A stretch of DNA of 64,000 nt from Carettochelys insculpta (taxonomy: Eukaryota > Chordata > Testudines > Carettochelyidae): NCBI RefSeq assembly GCF_033958435.1, contig NC_134141.1, positions 99,551,001 to 99,615,000 on the forward strand, given 5' to 3'. The translations under genes and the position numbers were made by a program. A model generated the notes under the pieces. That model saw only the letters and a list, made by a program, of their open reading frames with translations. It was not told where the DNA came from and did not search any database. Below are positions 21,385 through 32,867 of the stretch, in pieces. Numbering within the stretch: position 1 is the first letter of the stretch; each line of letters starts with the position of its first letter.

Positions 21385-23038
21385 ACAGACCTGAATCATA
21401 ATCATAATAATACTAGAACTGGAAGGGACCATGAGAGGTCACTGAGTCCAGTCCCCTGCACTCACAGCAGGACCAAACACCATCTAAGATCAGGGGTGAG
21501 AAAACTTTTTATGTTGGGTCCCACTTTTCATCCCCGCAATTAGCTGGGCCCCCACAACCAGAGGGAGGACCACAGGATGGGACATGGGCAGGTGCATTTG
21601 GGAAAGAGGATCTGGGGGACACCAGGGGCTCCCCCAAGGGGGAGAGATGCTCAGAAGACCCCCAGGAGATTATGTGGGGGGCACAAGGAGTACCCCAAAG
21701 GGGGAGGGGCACATGGGATAACTTGAAGGGGGGAGGAACGCTCGGGGGCAGGGCAGGAAGGGCTCAGGACATTCACCTGCACCACCATCTCCACCTTGTA
21801 GGTATTGCCCTTGCTGTTTTACTGTCAGCGGTGGTACCACTGAAGAGAAGGGAGGTGATCCCAAGCCATGCTGTGTGTGGGTGGGATGGTACAGCTGCAT
21901 CATCCTGCCCCTGTCCCCGCCCCCCATCATTGGGCAGCAGCACTTGCTCTGCAGAGGTATCTCGGGAAGCAGGGGAAGGGATCCTGGGTGCTAGCCACCT
22001 GTGGAGACCAGACTGGCCACCTTACCAAGCCAGAAGCTCACCAGATGTCCCCGTTGCCTGACACAGGGCTTGCAGGTGATGCCTCTATACATTCTGATTG
22101 GCCCAGAGGATGCTGCAGCAGGTGGGATGATATTCCCATTGGTCACAGCACTCCCTCTGCAACAGTGGCCGTGGAGACCCTGGGGGAAGGAGGGGAGGCA
22201 ATGGAGGCTGTGGCAGAGGTGTCTGGGGTCACAGGGGAGGCAGCAGAAGCCACGAGGAGAGGAGGAAGCACATCATGCTGTGCCCCCCTTACACAATGTT
22301 ACAGTCCTCTGGGAAGGTGCACCTCCCCACACTTTGTGCACCCGTCACAGATGTTTGTCTAATCAGCTCTTAAATATCTCCAATGATGTAGATTACATAA
22401 CCTCTTAAAACAATTTATCCCAGTGCTTAACCACCCTGACAGGAAGTTTTTCCTAATGTTCAACCTAAACATCCCTTGCTGCAATTAAATCCATTGCTTC
22501 TTGTCCTATCATCATAGATTAAGGAAAATAAATTTTCCCCTCTTCTTTGTAACACCCCTTTAGGTACTTGAAAGCTGTTATAGCTCCTCTCAGTCTTCTC
22601 TTATCCAAACTAAACAAACACAATTCTTTCAGTCATCCCTCATAGGTCATGGACTTTAATTAATTTTGTTGTCTTCTCTGGACCTTTGCCAGTTTCCCCA
22701 CATCTTTCCTGAATGTGATGCCCAGAAATGGACACAACACTTCAGTTGAGACCTAATCAGCGCAGAGTAGAGTACAAGAATTCTTGTGTCTTCCTAACAA
22801 TACTGTTAATGAATCCCAGAATGATAGGTCACATTGCAGATTCATTTTTAGTTTGTGATGCACTATGACGCCTAGATCTCTTTCTGCAGTACTTCTTCTT
22901 AGACAGTCACTTTCCATTTTGTATGTGTGAAACTGATTGTTCCTCCCTAACTGGAGTACTTCATGTTTGTCCTCCTTGAACTTAGCCTAATGACCTCAGA
23001 CCATTTCTCCAGTTTAACTTGCATCAGAATTTCCAGAT
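21385..23038 (-). mobile_element. CR1 LINE 3' region, antisense, split by a hAT-like element
   Basis: 21385-21490 ('actagaactggaagggacc', 'gtcactgagtccagtcccct') is the reversed CR1 3' end. The element resumes at about 22353 with 'cttaaatatctccaatgatg' and runs to about 23038. The two parts join into one CR1 antisense sequence once the insertion at 21491-22344 is removed. No usable RT frame remains. Confidence 0.8.
21491..22344. mobile_element. hAT-like non-autonomous element inside CR1 (854 bp)
   Basis: The left end CAGGGGTGAGAAAACTTTTT resembles the common hAT terminus CAGGGGTnnnnAAACTTTTT. The right end CTTTGTGCACCCG gives a gapped inverted match. The 8-mers at the borders are TCTAAGAT (21483-21490) and TCACAGAT (22345-22352), with 6 of 8 identical. 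The interior is GC-rich. The open frames (up to 164 codons) overlap each other and show no motif. Confidence 0.6.
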
Positions 23039-23065
23039 CTAAAGAAGTGGATCTGTCCCACGAAA
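23039..23065 (+). ncRNA. Hammerhead ribozyme remnant, stem II intact
   Basis: CTAAAGAA, then GTGGATCTGTCCCAC (stem-loop II, four or five pairs), then GAAAG. The expected first box CTGATGA is altered to CTAAAGA, so cleavage activity is doubtful. Confidence 0.45.
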
Positions 23066-23163
23066 GCTCGTCACCTAATAAATTACTTTGTTAGTCTTTA
23101 AAGTGCTACACAACTGCTTTTTTGTTTTGTGAAGATACAGACTAACACAGCTACCTCTCTGGA
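23039..23163 (+). mobile_element. Penelope-like repeat fragment with hammerhead-type core
   Basis: In order: a core-like segment (23039-23065), 'cctaataaattactttg', 'ttagtctttaaagtgctaca', 'ctgcttttttgttttg' and 'acagactaacacagctacct'. It abuts the end of the antisense CR1. This is the same subfamily as the dimer at 52281-52444. Confidence 0.55.
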
Positions 23164-24356
23164 AAGGTTCCAGAATGAAAGTCAGGAAGACAGTGGTAAA
23201 ACACAGGAAAACACACATAAAATATGAGGAAACAGAATATGTAAAAGTTTGTAAATATCCTGCTGCAAACATGTAAACATGTATTGCATTAGAAATTGTC
23301 CGTGCACAGGGGTTATAAAAAGTATGGCTTCATGTTATTTATTAAGGGCTGTCTCGTATTCACATGCATTGCAGCTTTTGAATTATTGAGTTTTTTACTG
23401 AATTGGAAAAAAATGGTTGTTCTTGCTATTTTGGTAGCTGACTCCTGCTCCACGCTCTTCCTGAGGAGTTCACAGGCCCATGATTTTCCTGGGGGAACAG
23501 ATCCTGGAGCCTTACCTCAGTCTACCTACAAAGTCTTCCTTCGTGCTGGTTTATTCATCGCTAGTGTGAAACATCACTTCCTTACAAATAGCAACTCTCG
23601 TATATGGCCAGTCCTCTCATCTGCATCGCAGCAACATGATGCACAGAGCCTTCACACCCAGATAAATTTCCCTCTTGGTTGAGTAATCTGGTTGTGCCCT
23701 TTTAAAAGTTACTTAATCAAATGAAACGAATCAAACCCAGCTCCATGGAAGTCTCTGTTCACTGTTAAACAACATTGGAACAGGCAACCCTGAGTTCAGT
23801 GTTGTGTTCCTATGTCATTTACTTCAAAGATTCTGTGGTACACTGTCCTATATTTTAATTGTCATAGATTTTTTTGGAAGGGGATTAAATTAAATACTAA
23901 AATCTGGTAAAAAATAAGGATGCACTAATTCACCCTAGCCAAAACATACAGCTTTTCTACATCAGAGCTTGGACTCTGAAGATAGTTAATACAATTAAGC
24001 ATAACAGGAAATACATTTTCTCCCTTCAGACCTCACCAACCTGAGAAGTCTTACAGATGCTCTGCATGATTAACCATGTTACAGCCTGAAAATCAAGGCA
24101 TATGGAAATAAATAATGAAAACTACCATCCGTGCCTACCAGTGCTTGCAGTTGGGTAAAAGGTGATGAGATCAGTGTGGAGATTTTCCTTTTCATGCCTT
24201 GAACTTATATATCAGTTGAGTATTAGGAGTGTGTGGTCCTTCTCTGGTCTGGTTAGACTCTGTTCTCTTGTTGTTTTTCCCTGTGTCTGTCTACATAATT
24301 ATGGAATCATAGATCTAATTATAAGTGTATCAGCAAGTTTCAGAGTCTGTTTCAGC
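23164..24356. other. No gene or element recognised
   Basis: The 128-codon frame at 23296-23682 has no recognisable domain, no splice context and no close partner. It is treated as chance. The remainder is AT-rich. Confidence 0.35.
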
Positions 24357-24474
24357 AAAAACAATGAGTCTGGTGGCACCTTGAAAATGTAATCTTTGTC
24401 AGACGCAGTGGAAATCTTACACCCAAATAAATTTGTTAGTCTTTAAGGTGCCACAAGACTCCTCATTGTTTTTG
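24357..24474. mobile_element. Penelope-like fragment with short inverted left arm
   Basis: 'aaaaacaatgagtctggtgg' (from 24357) is the inverse of 'cctcattgttttt' and its neighbours at 24444-24473. Between them lie a degraded hammerhead region (tcagacgcagtgg) and 'aaataaatttgttagtcttt'. It is an asymmetric version of the inverted dimers seen elsewhere. No TSD is evident. Confidence 0.5.
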
Positions 24475-24784
24475 TAAGCTTATATGAAGCCCCAGACTTG
24501 CTTGTGCCAGTACTGATGGTACTTTTCAGGAAAAATCACTACTTTGGCAAATGAGACTGAACAACATATTTTTTTCATTTCTATAACAGACTCTGTACTA
24601 TTCTGGATTCTTAATATTTCATGTCATTTAGAAAGGGAATGTAACTTTTATGTTCTAGAACTCTGTGTCCCACCCACAAGCATGCAGCACTCTGACTTTC
24701 CTTTTCTACAGTATAATCCATACATGCCTCAGAACTTAATTCAGTCAGCATTACCTTCTCCCTTCTGTGCCCAAAGCTGACACT

Positions 24785-25290
24785 CGGTCACTATCTGATA
24801 CTGAACTCATGGGTTAGTCCCTCCATACCTTAATTTCCCCATCTGTAAAATGAGAAAAATAATAATTTCCTGCTGCAGTTCACAAGGGTGTTTTAGGACT
24901 TAATTACAAGTTGAACCTCTCTAATCTGGCACTCTCTCATCTGGCAACACCCGGAATCCAGTGTGATTTTAGTTAGACGGATGACCACTTATCATGGGTT
25001 TGACCACATTTCCCATAGTCCTGTGACATTTGTTTACAGCCACCAGCTGTGGCTTTCAGGGTTCTGTGCTGTTATTTAGCTTTAATTTACCCCTAAATGT
25101 CTTGTAAGAGCCCAAAAAGCAGTGGTAGCACTGGTAATGCTACTAGACAACACTGACTTCCTGTGGTCCAGCAAATTCTCTCATTTGGTGTCAGTGAGGT
25201 CCCAAGTGTGTAGGGCTAGAGAAGTTCAACCTGTAGTTAATGTGGTCAAGTGTATCACAATCTTCAGATGAACAGTGAATATGATTAATT
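24785..25290 (+). mobile_element. MIR-type SINE, split by a Tigger-like element
   Basis: 'taatttccccatctgtaaaa' with 'tgagaaaaataataa' is the conserved MIR core in sense orientation (24785-24906). 'gttaatgtggtcaag' to about 25290 continues its 3' part after the insertion. A second MIR/L2-like stretch ('ctcattttacagagtaagga', antisense) lies at about 25310-25490. Confidence 0.6.
24907..25233. mobile_element. pogo/Tigger-like non-autonomous element, copy 1 (327 bp)
   Basis: Ends are CAAGTTGAACCTCTCTAATC and CTAGAGAAGTTCAACCTG, with TA on both sides (24905-24906 and 25234-25235). It matches 56087-56413 in inverted orientation at exactly the same length. It is inserted inside a MIR, which reads continuously once it is removed. 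Confidence 0.75.
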
Positions 25291-25559
25291 AATCTTTATC
25301 AAACATTTGCACTTAGAGGCTTCAAAAAGATCACACTACAATGTGTTAGGCACTGTACATGCATGCTGGAAGAGACTGTCCCTGCTCTGAAGAGGTTATA
25401 CACTAAATAGACAAGACAGACAAAAAGTGAGAAAAAAAATCTTATCCTCATTTTACAGAGTAAGGAAGATTGACTCAAAAATGGTAGGAAAATTAGTAAA
25501 GGCTTCCAAGGAGAGTCTGTTTTGTAATTAATATAGAAATAATTCTTTTAACAATTGTT

Positions 25560-25880
25560 ATGACGCTAATCATCAACAACCCTGGGCTCAGTGCTCGTTG
25601 GCGTCTGAAGCCTCCCTCTCTATTTCCTTCCATCTTTTCCTGGCCAGTGTGGAGTGGGTTATTTTCTGCAGACTAGCTCCACATCAATCTACTATATCAT
25701 CCACCCATTTTCTGTGGGGTCTGTCTCTCTTACTAGAACCGTCCATTATGCTGCATACCAGGGTCTTGATTTTTTGTTCATTGTTCATTCTGTAGATATG
25801 CCTGAATAGCTGTAGCTTGCATTGTACAACATTAATACCAGAGGGTAATATTCCATCCTCAAGTAAATACATTCAACTAC
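25560..25880 (-). mobile_element. LINE 3' fragment, antisense
   Basis: The reverse strand encodes LQLFRHIYRMNNEQKIKTLV, then SSKRDRPHRKWVDDIVD. This is the conserved segment (LRxxGHIxRM ... RGRPxxxWxDD) at the C-terminal end of many LINE RTs. A stop follows, then ASLQK and KRWKEIERE. It is truncated and non-functional. Confidence 0.65.
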
Positions 25881-27022
25881 CTCTGACTTCAGCTGAGGTA
25901 GGGAGTGTTTATTTAAGGACAGAGTTTGGCTCACACAAATGAACAGATTACGGACATTTCTCTGTCTCCACCTCCCCCCCTCAATATAACGGAATCCTGC
26001 TGTATTTTTATTGTGTGCCCATGTTTGTATTTTATTTGTTACCACTGATTAGTCCAGTCAGAGGTTAATGAAGTATAGGGCGCTTACACACAGTGACCTT
26101 GCAAAGCTATTTTGTCTTATGACACCACACACAAAACAATCGTTTGTAGTTTGGAGTGAGTCATTAATTTCAACTGACAGACCTGAAGGCAGCACAGGAA
26201 TTAATGTGCCGCCTGCAAGCCACCTCTCTCAGCTGACTTAACCAATGAAATCACTCTAATTTCTACTGTCTTATCCCATTTGTCCTGCAGCTCTGAACTA
26301 CTTAGACAAGTCCCCAGAGATATCTTTGGAAAATGACCTGAATCTTGTTGGAGCATTTTTGTTCAGGGCTCCCCAGCTGTCCAGCTCGATAAGTATGAGC
26401 CTAAGCTGATTAATATTTTATATACAGTATCAGCAATTACAGGAGGGAAATATCAAACTGGTCATAATTTATTGAAGGGAAGCTGGAGTTACTGGTGTGC
26501 TTGGATCTCTTTTATTAACTTTGTGTCATTGTTTCTTCATGAGGAACCAGAAACTGGACAATGATTAAAAGATGTTTCATTACAAGACTACCGCACATAC
26601 CACTCTTATTTATTATAATTAACCCTGATGACTTGTCTCCTGTTTCTCAGTCTCTCCAGCAGCTATCATATTTGTTTAAAGATTTAAATAAAATGAGATT
26701 AGTATGCATGAGACACACTTCTGATACCACTCACAGCTGCTAACAGCAGCAGACACTGATTAGGTTGCATGATTGATAGCCTTCCCCAGCCAAACGGGAA
26801 TGAATCCAGGAAAGGATGCATGGAGCTGGTTTCCCTCAGAAGGAAAGATAAGCTCTTACTCTTTGGCCCTAAACACTGAAAGGTGAAATGCTGAAAAAAG
26901 GATATTTTGCAGTTTTCAGAGTTCAAATAGAAACAACAGTTTAGAAATATTATTGCTCCCATCATGCTAAGCAGTAAGTTTCAGAACAGGAATGTTTGTA
27001 TCAATGCTGTTCTTTTGTATTT
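25881..27022. other. No gene recognised; unique-looking AT-rich DNA
   Basis: No repeat signature between about 26040 and 26960. The part at about 26290-26560 has low-repeat, homeodomain-site-like AT motifs (TTAATA, ATTTATTG). It could be conserved non-coding DNA, but one sequence cannot show conservation. Confidence 0.3.
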
Positions 27023-27033
27023 AAAAAAAAAAA

Positions 27034-27345
27034 GGTGCCGGTACTCATACCCTGCCTGGGGTGTGGGGGACAGGCAGACAGCTGGGATGTGGAGCCCCGT
27101 CGGCAGCCACAGCCAGAGGATCCCTGGCTTTGGCTGTGGGGGGAACTGCAGCTGGGAGCTGGCTCAGGGGGCTGAGCCCCACGAGAAGCCTTAGCTACGG
27201 AATCCTGGCCTGGGGCACGGGGACACTGCAGCCCCCTGGCTGGGAGCTAGCTGGGGCGCAGAGCCCTGCCAGCAGCCCCAGTCACAGGATCCTGGCTGGG
27301 CACGCTGATTAAGGGTGCCAGTATGCCATACTGGTGTGTAACAGC
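27034..27345. repeat. GC-rich insertion after an A11 run, class unclear
   Basis: A sharp GC-rich block starts right after eleven A (27023-27033) with 'ggtgccggtactcat'. It ends near 'gggtgccagtatgccatact', which contains the palindrome CCAGTATGCCATACTGG. Inside, 'gatcctggc' or 'atcctggc' units recur with 'ccctggctttgg' and 'ctgggagct' motifs, suggesting an old tandem origin. No coding evidence. Confidence 0.4.
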
Positions 27346-27721
27346 ACAAAAAAGCACAGCTCTGTGTTTTGACTATTAAATCATGCTCATGTTCATCAAA
27401 ATGTCTGTGTTTGTGCTCTGCTCTCCTATGTCTTCAAAAGGAAGGTAACACTGAAAAGTTTTGCTGCTTAAACTACACTGGTATAGTTAAAGCAAGAAAC
27501 CTCTTCTGCTTGGGTATAGTCATGCTAGTAGAATATCAGTGCTGGTATCAAAGAATAGTTTATTCCATTTCAAGAAGCAGACTAAAGTATACCAATGTAG
27601 TTTGCCTTTTCACCTGTATAACTGCATTCACACTGTGGCTTTCTCCACTTTAACTATTTTGGTTAAAAAATATGTCCTAAATGGAAACATCGGTGCCAGT
27701 GAAACAAGTGACAGCCACTCA
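27346..27721. other. Possible decayed DNA element, otherwise nothing
   Basis: 'actacactggtatagttaaa' and 'accaatgtagtttgcctttt' are loosely inverted (about 27470-27610), hinting at a very old MITE. There is no TSD. Confidence 0.25.
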
Positions 27722-28348
27722 CAGTAAACCCTCGAGTAGATGGACTAATGGGGGAAAGGGGTGTCCGTTAATGCTGAAAGTCTGGTAAATCAGAATGATG
27801 GTTTACTGCACTGTACACAACAGTATTTGCCACGGCGCTCCCCCCCACCCCCACCAGCCTGGCTCCCCCAGCCCTGGCCCCCACCCCCAAATAAATGCTG
27901 GTGACTCACAAGAGCTGCTGGAGCTGCCAGAGCTGGAGGAGCTGCCAGAGTGGTTGGGGCTACCAGGGCCGGAGAAGCCACCAGGGCCAGCGGGGCTGGA
28001 GGAGCTGCCAGATCTGGTGCGGCCTCTGGAGCCACCGTGCATTCCTCTCACTGGCGATGGGGCATGTATGTGTGGGCAGGTGACACTCGCATATGAGCCT
28101 CTCCCACTCCTGGTAGGAAGAGCTCATGGTGGCTCCAGAACTGGCAGGCTTGGGAGCTCTTCTGGCCCTGGCGGCTTTGCTGCAGTGGCCCTGGCAGCTT
28201 CTCCAGCCCGGGCGGTTCCAGTGCTGGTGTCTCTTGCCCTGGCAGCTCTGGTGTGTCACCGGCATTTATTTATTTACTGTGGGTCGGAGGGAGGTTTGTT
28301 ATTTCTGATGTCCATTAAATTGGGGTCTGTTAAATTGAGGGTCTACTG
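27722..28348. mobile_element. Tigger-like non-autonomous element with GC-rich core (627 bp)
   Basis: The left end CAGTAAACCCTCGAGTAGAT and the right end TTAAATTGAGGGTCTACTG are inverted matches. Inward, GGGTGTCCGTTAA pairs with a TGTCCATTAAATTG region. The right flank is TA (28349-28350); the left flank is CA, presumably a mutated TA. The interior has repeated 'ctggaggagctgcc' and 'ccggagaagccaccagggcc' units. The 193-codon frame across it reflects that repeat, not a gene. Confidence 0.7.
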
Positions 28349-28865
28349 TATTCAATGCCCACTTGGACTGGTTTAAAATCACCACAGCTGCTATTTTGGT
28401 ATGTTTATATAAGGTTCTCACTTCCATAGTAGAATTAAATGTTGACATTAAAGCACACAGCCTGAACTGGAAAATCCTGGCTTCTGTCTCAACAGGTGTG
28501 CACGTGGTCTCACAAGGAATGGGAGATAGCTGACAGGCTGTTTGTGGCTCACTCTGGGCCGATGAGTGAAAGGGTTAAATGGGAAAGGGAACAAAACCTG
28601 CTCGTCTCCCACTCGACCCCAATCAGCACCTTTGGGACACCTCACTCTTGGTTTCCTTGTCATGAGCTGGTTTCCGAAAATCGTCCAGAGATTCCGATTG
28701 TTGTTAATAAAATAAGTGGATAGTTCATAGACTAAAGAGAGAAAATTAAAGTAAATAATTTAAAACAAAATGTATTTATCGTTGATAATGCGCAATGCCT
28801 ACCCAGGACTGATAAGCCATTGAGTTAACTGGTTAATCAAGTAAATTATAAAACGTTCTGTCTAA

Positions 28866-28975
28866 GGCCTTGTCTACATGCAAACTTGCACTAGTAAACT
28901 AAATGTGATTTAAATACATGCTTTTTATTAAAATGGCATGAGTTTGTGTGTTAACAAGGCTGTAATTTTGGTCTC
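28866..28975. mobile_element. MITE family F, left part only
   Basis: GGCCTTGTCTACATGCAAAC preceded by TAA (28863-28865), continuing with 'gcactagtaaactaaatgtg'. It resembles the more complete copy at 56697-56875. No right end. Confidence 0.45.
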
Positions 28976-31474
28976 ACTTTCAGCTCTTCAATTGTCAGGT
29001 TTGGCTTTTAGGATTCCCTTAGCACTAATGACATATCAAAATGAGACAAGCCAAAGAGGCAGTGGGGAAATTAATTATATTAGATAGACACAGGGAAAAG
29101 ACCCCATATTAGCTCTCTGAGTTGTAGAGCAGCTATCACAAGTCAGTAGAGACAGCCCAGCTTCATCTGCGAGTGGGTTAACAGATCTGAACAGTTCTGT
29201 AAAACTTATAAGTAAATATTCATCCTTGATGCTCCTGCTTAAAGGATGTGAGCCTGAAATATGGCAACTCTGAGGTTTCAGGGTCTCTTCTTTAGCTGTC
29301 ATAATGCAGCCTGAAACATACCCAGTCTAAAGCCAAAAAGACTCACTTCTGGAAGAAAAGAAAGATGCAGAAAACTACTGGAAACCATGACCAGCTGTCC
29401 TCAAGATTCTGCACAGGTAATCTCAGCACAGAACTAACTTGTTCCTCAACTTGTTCAAAACCCATCTGAATTGTTGTATGACTCCAGTTAAGTGTAGTGA
29501 TACACCCCATAGTAGGTTGCTGGAAGTACAGTTTGGCTTTACGACCTCTGGATCTTAAAGCGTGAGGCTTTACTGCCTACATGAAAATTGTTAACAGCCA
29601 AACACATTCATTAACATCTATAGGTAGACCATAAACCCTTAGAGGAGGACAAAGAACCACAGTGAGTGGTTGTGAATTTCATAGTTAATGGTGCTCAAAC
29701 CACAATCTTATGAAGGGAATATTTCTGATAGAAAAATCCTAAACCAATTGGACTTGAATCTACAGCTTCAGGACTTAATTGCCCAATTAAATCAAATGGA
29801 CAAATCGCTCTTTAAGGTCAGAAGTTGATCACATCTGCTTGCTACTTCAATATGGAGATTTATTCATGGTAGTTAACTTTTTAGAGATTGTTTATACAAA
29901 GAAGAGAAAAACAGCAAAGATAACATGAGAATGTCTATTATTTCTTGGTGTGCACAGTAGAAAGCCAGACAGGGAAGGCTGGGATATGTTCTAGGCCAAA
30001 GCTCTGCAGCAAAACAGAGAAAGAATTTCCTAGGGATAATATTGCTCCTTATCCTAATAAAGCTTCTTGTCCAGTGTGAGGAGAAAACTCTGTGATTGTT
30101 GATCACTGGGAGCCAGGGACACAATGTGTTACTGTTCAGTTCTAATGCAGATAAGAAAGTGGCAATGCAAGATAAAGGGACTGCTAGGAACTGTTCTTTC
30201 CTCTGCTTTTTCTGTTGCTCCAACCAAAGTCTCTTCCTCCATTGGTCTAGAGTCTTTTTTAGATTCCTGTTGGACATTGGAGGGAAAGCTCTATCCTATG
30301 TAGCATAGTGTGAAACACTTGAGACCTTTGTTTTTCTGTTTAAGCACTGGTTGAAAGTAGAGTAGATACATAGCTGGAAATAATAGTGTGAAGCTTCTTT
30401 ATTTATTTAAAACTAATTTAATAATTGTTTATTATGCAATGATGGCAAGTACTTCAGCTGTTTGTTTTTAGATGCTGTATTGAATGAAAACGTAGAATGG
30501 GAAAAAGCCATCATTTAGGCTCTTCAAAGCCAACTCAAGCATATGGACCTCACATGTCATTCTAATCCAAGGAGTGGGAGTACTTTGCAAAAACTAAAAA
30601 GCAAGGGTTAATTTTCACAAGATCTCTTCTCTTGAGGTGTTGCACCCAGCACATGAAAGTGTTTGAGCACTTATTTTCCCTCTTTTGTAACTATTTTGAG
30701 GTCTGTCTTCAAAAGCTACTGCAGATCAAAGAAACTACTTGAAAGCGGCTGTGCTACAGAAATGTATTCATAGTTTTAGTCTGCTTTCCACAAGGAGGCT
30801 AGACTGTATTGGGAGCATGGTTGGGGGTTCTGCAGATTCAGATTGGTTAACTGATTGTAGTTACACAAGGGGAACCATATGCTTTAGCAAGACTCTCTGG
30901 GTACCTAGTTATTTCTGAGAAAGGGTTCCAATGCAGGAGAAGATATCTTGGGTGAAAAACATAGATGCTTATTTATCCACATAAAGAGACTTGAATTTTA
31001 AGTTGCTACATGAGCAAGTGACTTAGGCATTTGCTTCTGACAGGGGAAAATGTGATTAACCAAAAACATGCCCGTTGTTTCATAACATGCAAATAAATTC
31101 CCTTCCATATTTTCTGCAACAATGAACAATAACTGAATATTCTAGGAATGAGCCAAACATCTATTTATTGAGAGTGAAGCCATAGCATGTAATGCAATTT
31201 GTCTAGCAAGAAATAATCAAGTAGTACACTTACTTAGTAATTAATCATATTAATATCCAGAACATGATTTCCACAGGTGAGGTTAATGCTCAAAGGTAAG
31301 CAGCCTGAGGATTTTGCTGAAAGGAATAAAACTGAAATACACTAAGGAAAATATTTTTGAATAGAAACTGAGTGTAACTAAAGATATCCATTAATTACTG
31401 ACGAAAGTCACCTCTAGGCAAACATACTACCAAGAATAATTGAGTCAGTGTAAAAGAGATCAGGATTTGCTCCC
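28976..31474. other. No gene or element recognised
   Basis: About 2.5 kb of AT-rich DNA. The 134-codon antisense frame at 29873-30277 lacks any motif I recognise. No TIR or LINE signature. Confidence 0.4.
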
Positions 31475-31477
31475 ACA

Positions 31478-32187
31478 AGCTGCGTCTACACGTGCACGCT
31501 ACTTCGAAGTAGCGGCAGTAACTTCGAAATAGCGCCCGTCACGTCTACACGTGTTGGGCGCTATTTCGAAGTTGAAATCGACGTTAGGCGGCGAGACGTC
31601 GAAGTCGCTAACCCCATGAGGGGATGGGAATAGCGCCCTACTTCGACGTTCAACATCGAAGTAGGGACGTGTAGACGATCCGCGTCCCGCAACATCGAAA
31701 TAGCGGGGTCCTCCATGGCGGCCATCAGCTGGGGGGTTGAGAGATACTCTCTCTCCAGCCCTTGCGGGGCTCTGTGGTCACCGTGGGCAGCAGCCCTTAG
31801 CCCAGGGCTTCTGGCTGCTGCTGCTGCAGCTGGGGGTCCGTGCTGCATATACAGGGTCTGCAACTAGTTGTTGGCTCTGTGTATCTTGCACTGTTTAATG
31901 AAAGTGTGTCTGGGAGGGGCCCTTTAAGGGAGCGACTTGCTGTTGAGTCCGCCCCGTGACCCTGTCTGCAGCTGTGCCTGGCTCCCTTATTTCGATGTGT
32001 GCTACTTTGGCGTGTAGACGTTCCCTCGCTGTGCCTATTTCGATGTTGGGCTGAGCAACGTCGAAGTTGAACATCGACGTTGCCAGCCCTGGAGGACGTG
32101 TAGAAGTTATTCATCGAAATAGCCTATTTCGATGTCGCAACATCGAAATAAGCTATTTCGAAGTTGGGTGCACGTGTAGACGTAGCC
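31478..32187 (+). mobile_element. Harbinger deletion derivative 2 (710 bp)
   Basis: Ends are AGCTGCGTCTACACGTGC and GCACGTGTAGACGTAGCC, with TSD ACA on both sides (31475-31477 and 32188-32190). It shares the left and right terminal regions of the 4-kb element, including 'gaaatagcggggtcctccat', the CTG tract and 'ccctttaagggagc'. It is non-coding. The open antisense frames of 100-105 codons are conserved among derivatives only because the DNA is. Confidence 0.85.
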
Positions 32188-32264
32188 ACAGAGTGTGATT
32201 ATAATAAATAAATAATATTAACATAGACACATAGGGTTCTATTGAATTTATAAAAATAGATGAA

Positions 32265-32415
32265 CAGTGTTATTCCCATTTTACAGCTGGAGATATCGAG
32301 TAGCAGGAATGTTAAGTGACTTGCGCAAAGCCAAACAGCAAGTGAAAGACAGCGTTGGGAATAAACCCAAGATCTCCTGTCTCTCAATTCTGCATCTTAT
32401 GCATCAGAACTCTTA
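32265..32415 (-). mobile_element. MIR-type SINE, antisense
   Basis: 'ttcccattttacagctggag', 'gttaagtgacttgcgcaaag', 'ccaaacagcaagtgaaa' and 'aataaacccaagatctcctg' follow the reversed MIR consensus in order. Confidence 0.75.
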
Positions 32416-32867
32416 CCTTAGGCTAAGTACTTCCTCTCCCTGCCATTGCTTGATTGTTCTCTTTTGTATGGTAACCCATGTTTCACTTATATATTTTTTT
32501 AAATGTCTCAAGTCTCAGGTCTTCTGCCACTTTCTTCAGACATTGTTCCATAAATCAATAGATGGCAATATCAAGAAATCTTCTGTTTCATTGTTGTTAC
32601 TATTCTGCCCACCTTAAATCCTTAGTCATTGCTTAATCCCATGAAGTTTTTTTAATCTTTCCATAAAAATAAAGTTCTTATGCCCTGAAACAATTTTTGC
32701 TCTTTGTGAACTGCCCTCAGTTTGTCAATAACTTTCTGGTAATTAAGTGTCCAACTCAGCAGAATACCCCAGTGGCAGGGGTATACATGTTCAGCTACTA
32801 CAAAAATTCAGGGTGGGAGTTGTACTGTTTTCTATCTTCCTTTAAAAGTAGTTTTGCAGATAGTTAA
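32416..32867. other. No gene or element recognised
   Basis: Pyrimidine- and AT-rich sequence only. Confidence 0.35.

Noticed and set aside
21672..22408. Frames of 129-164 codons
   Set aside because: They overlap each other within a GC-rich hAT-like insertion and cross into CR1. No domain seen.
27795..28376. 193-codon frame, Pro/Glu/Leu-rich
   Set aside because: It is encoded by tandem GC-rich units inside a Tigger-like element. Overlapping frames on both strands are equally open.
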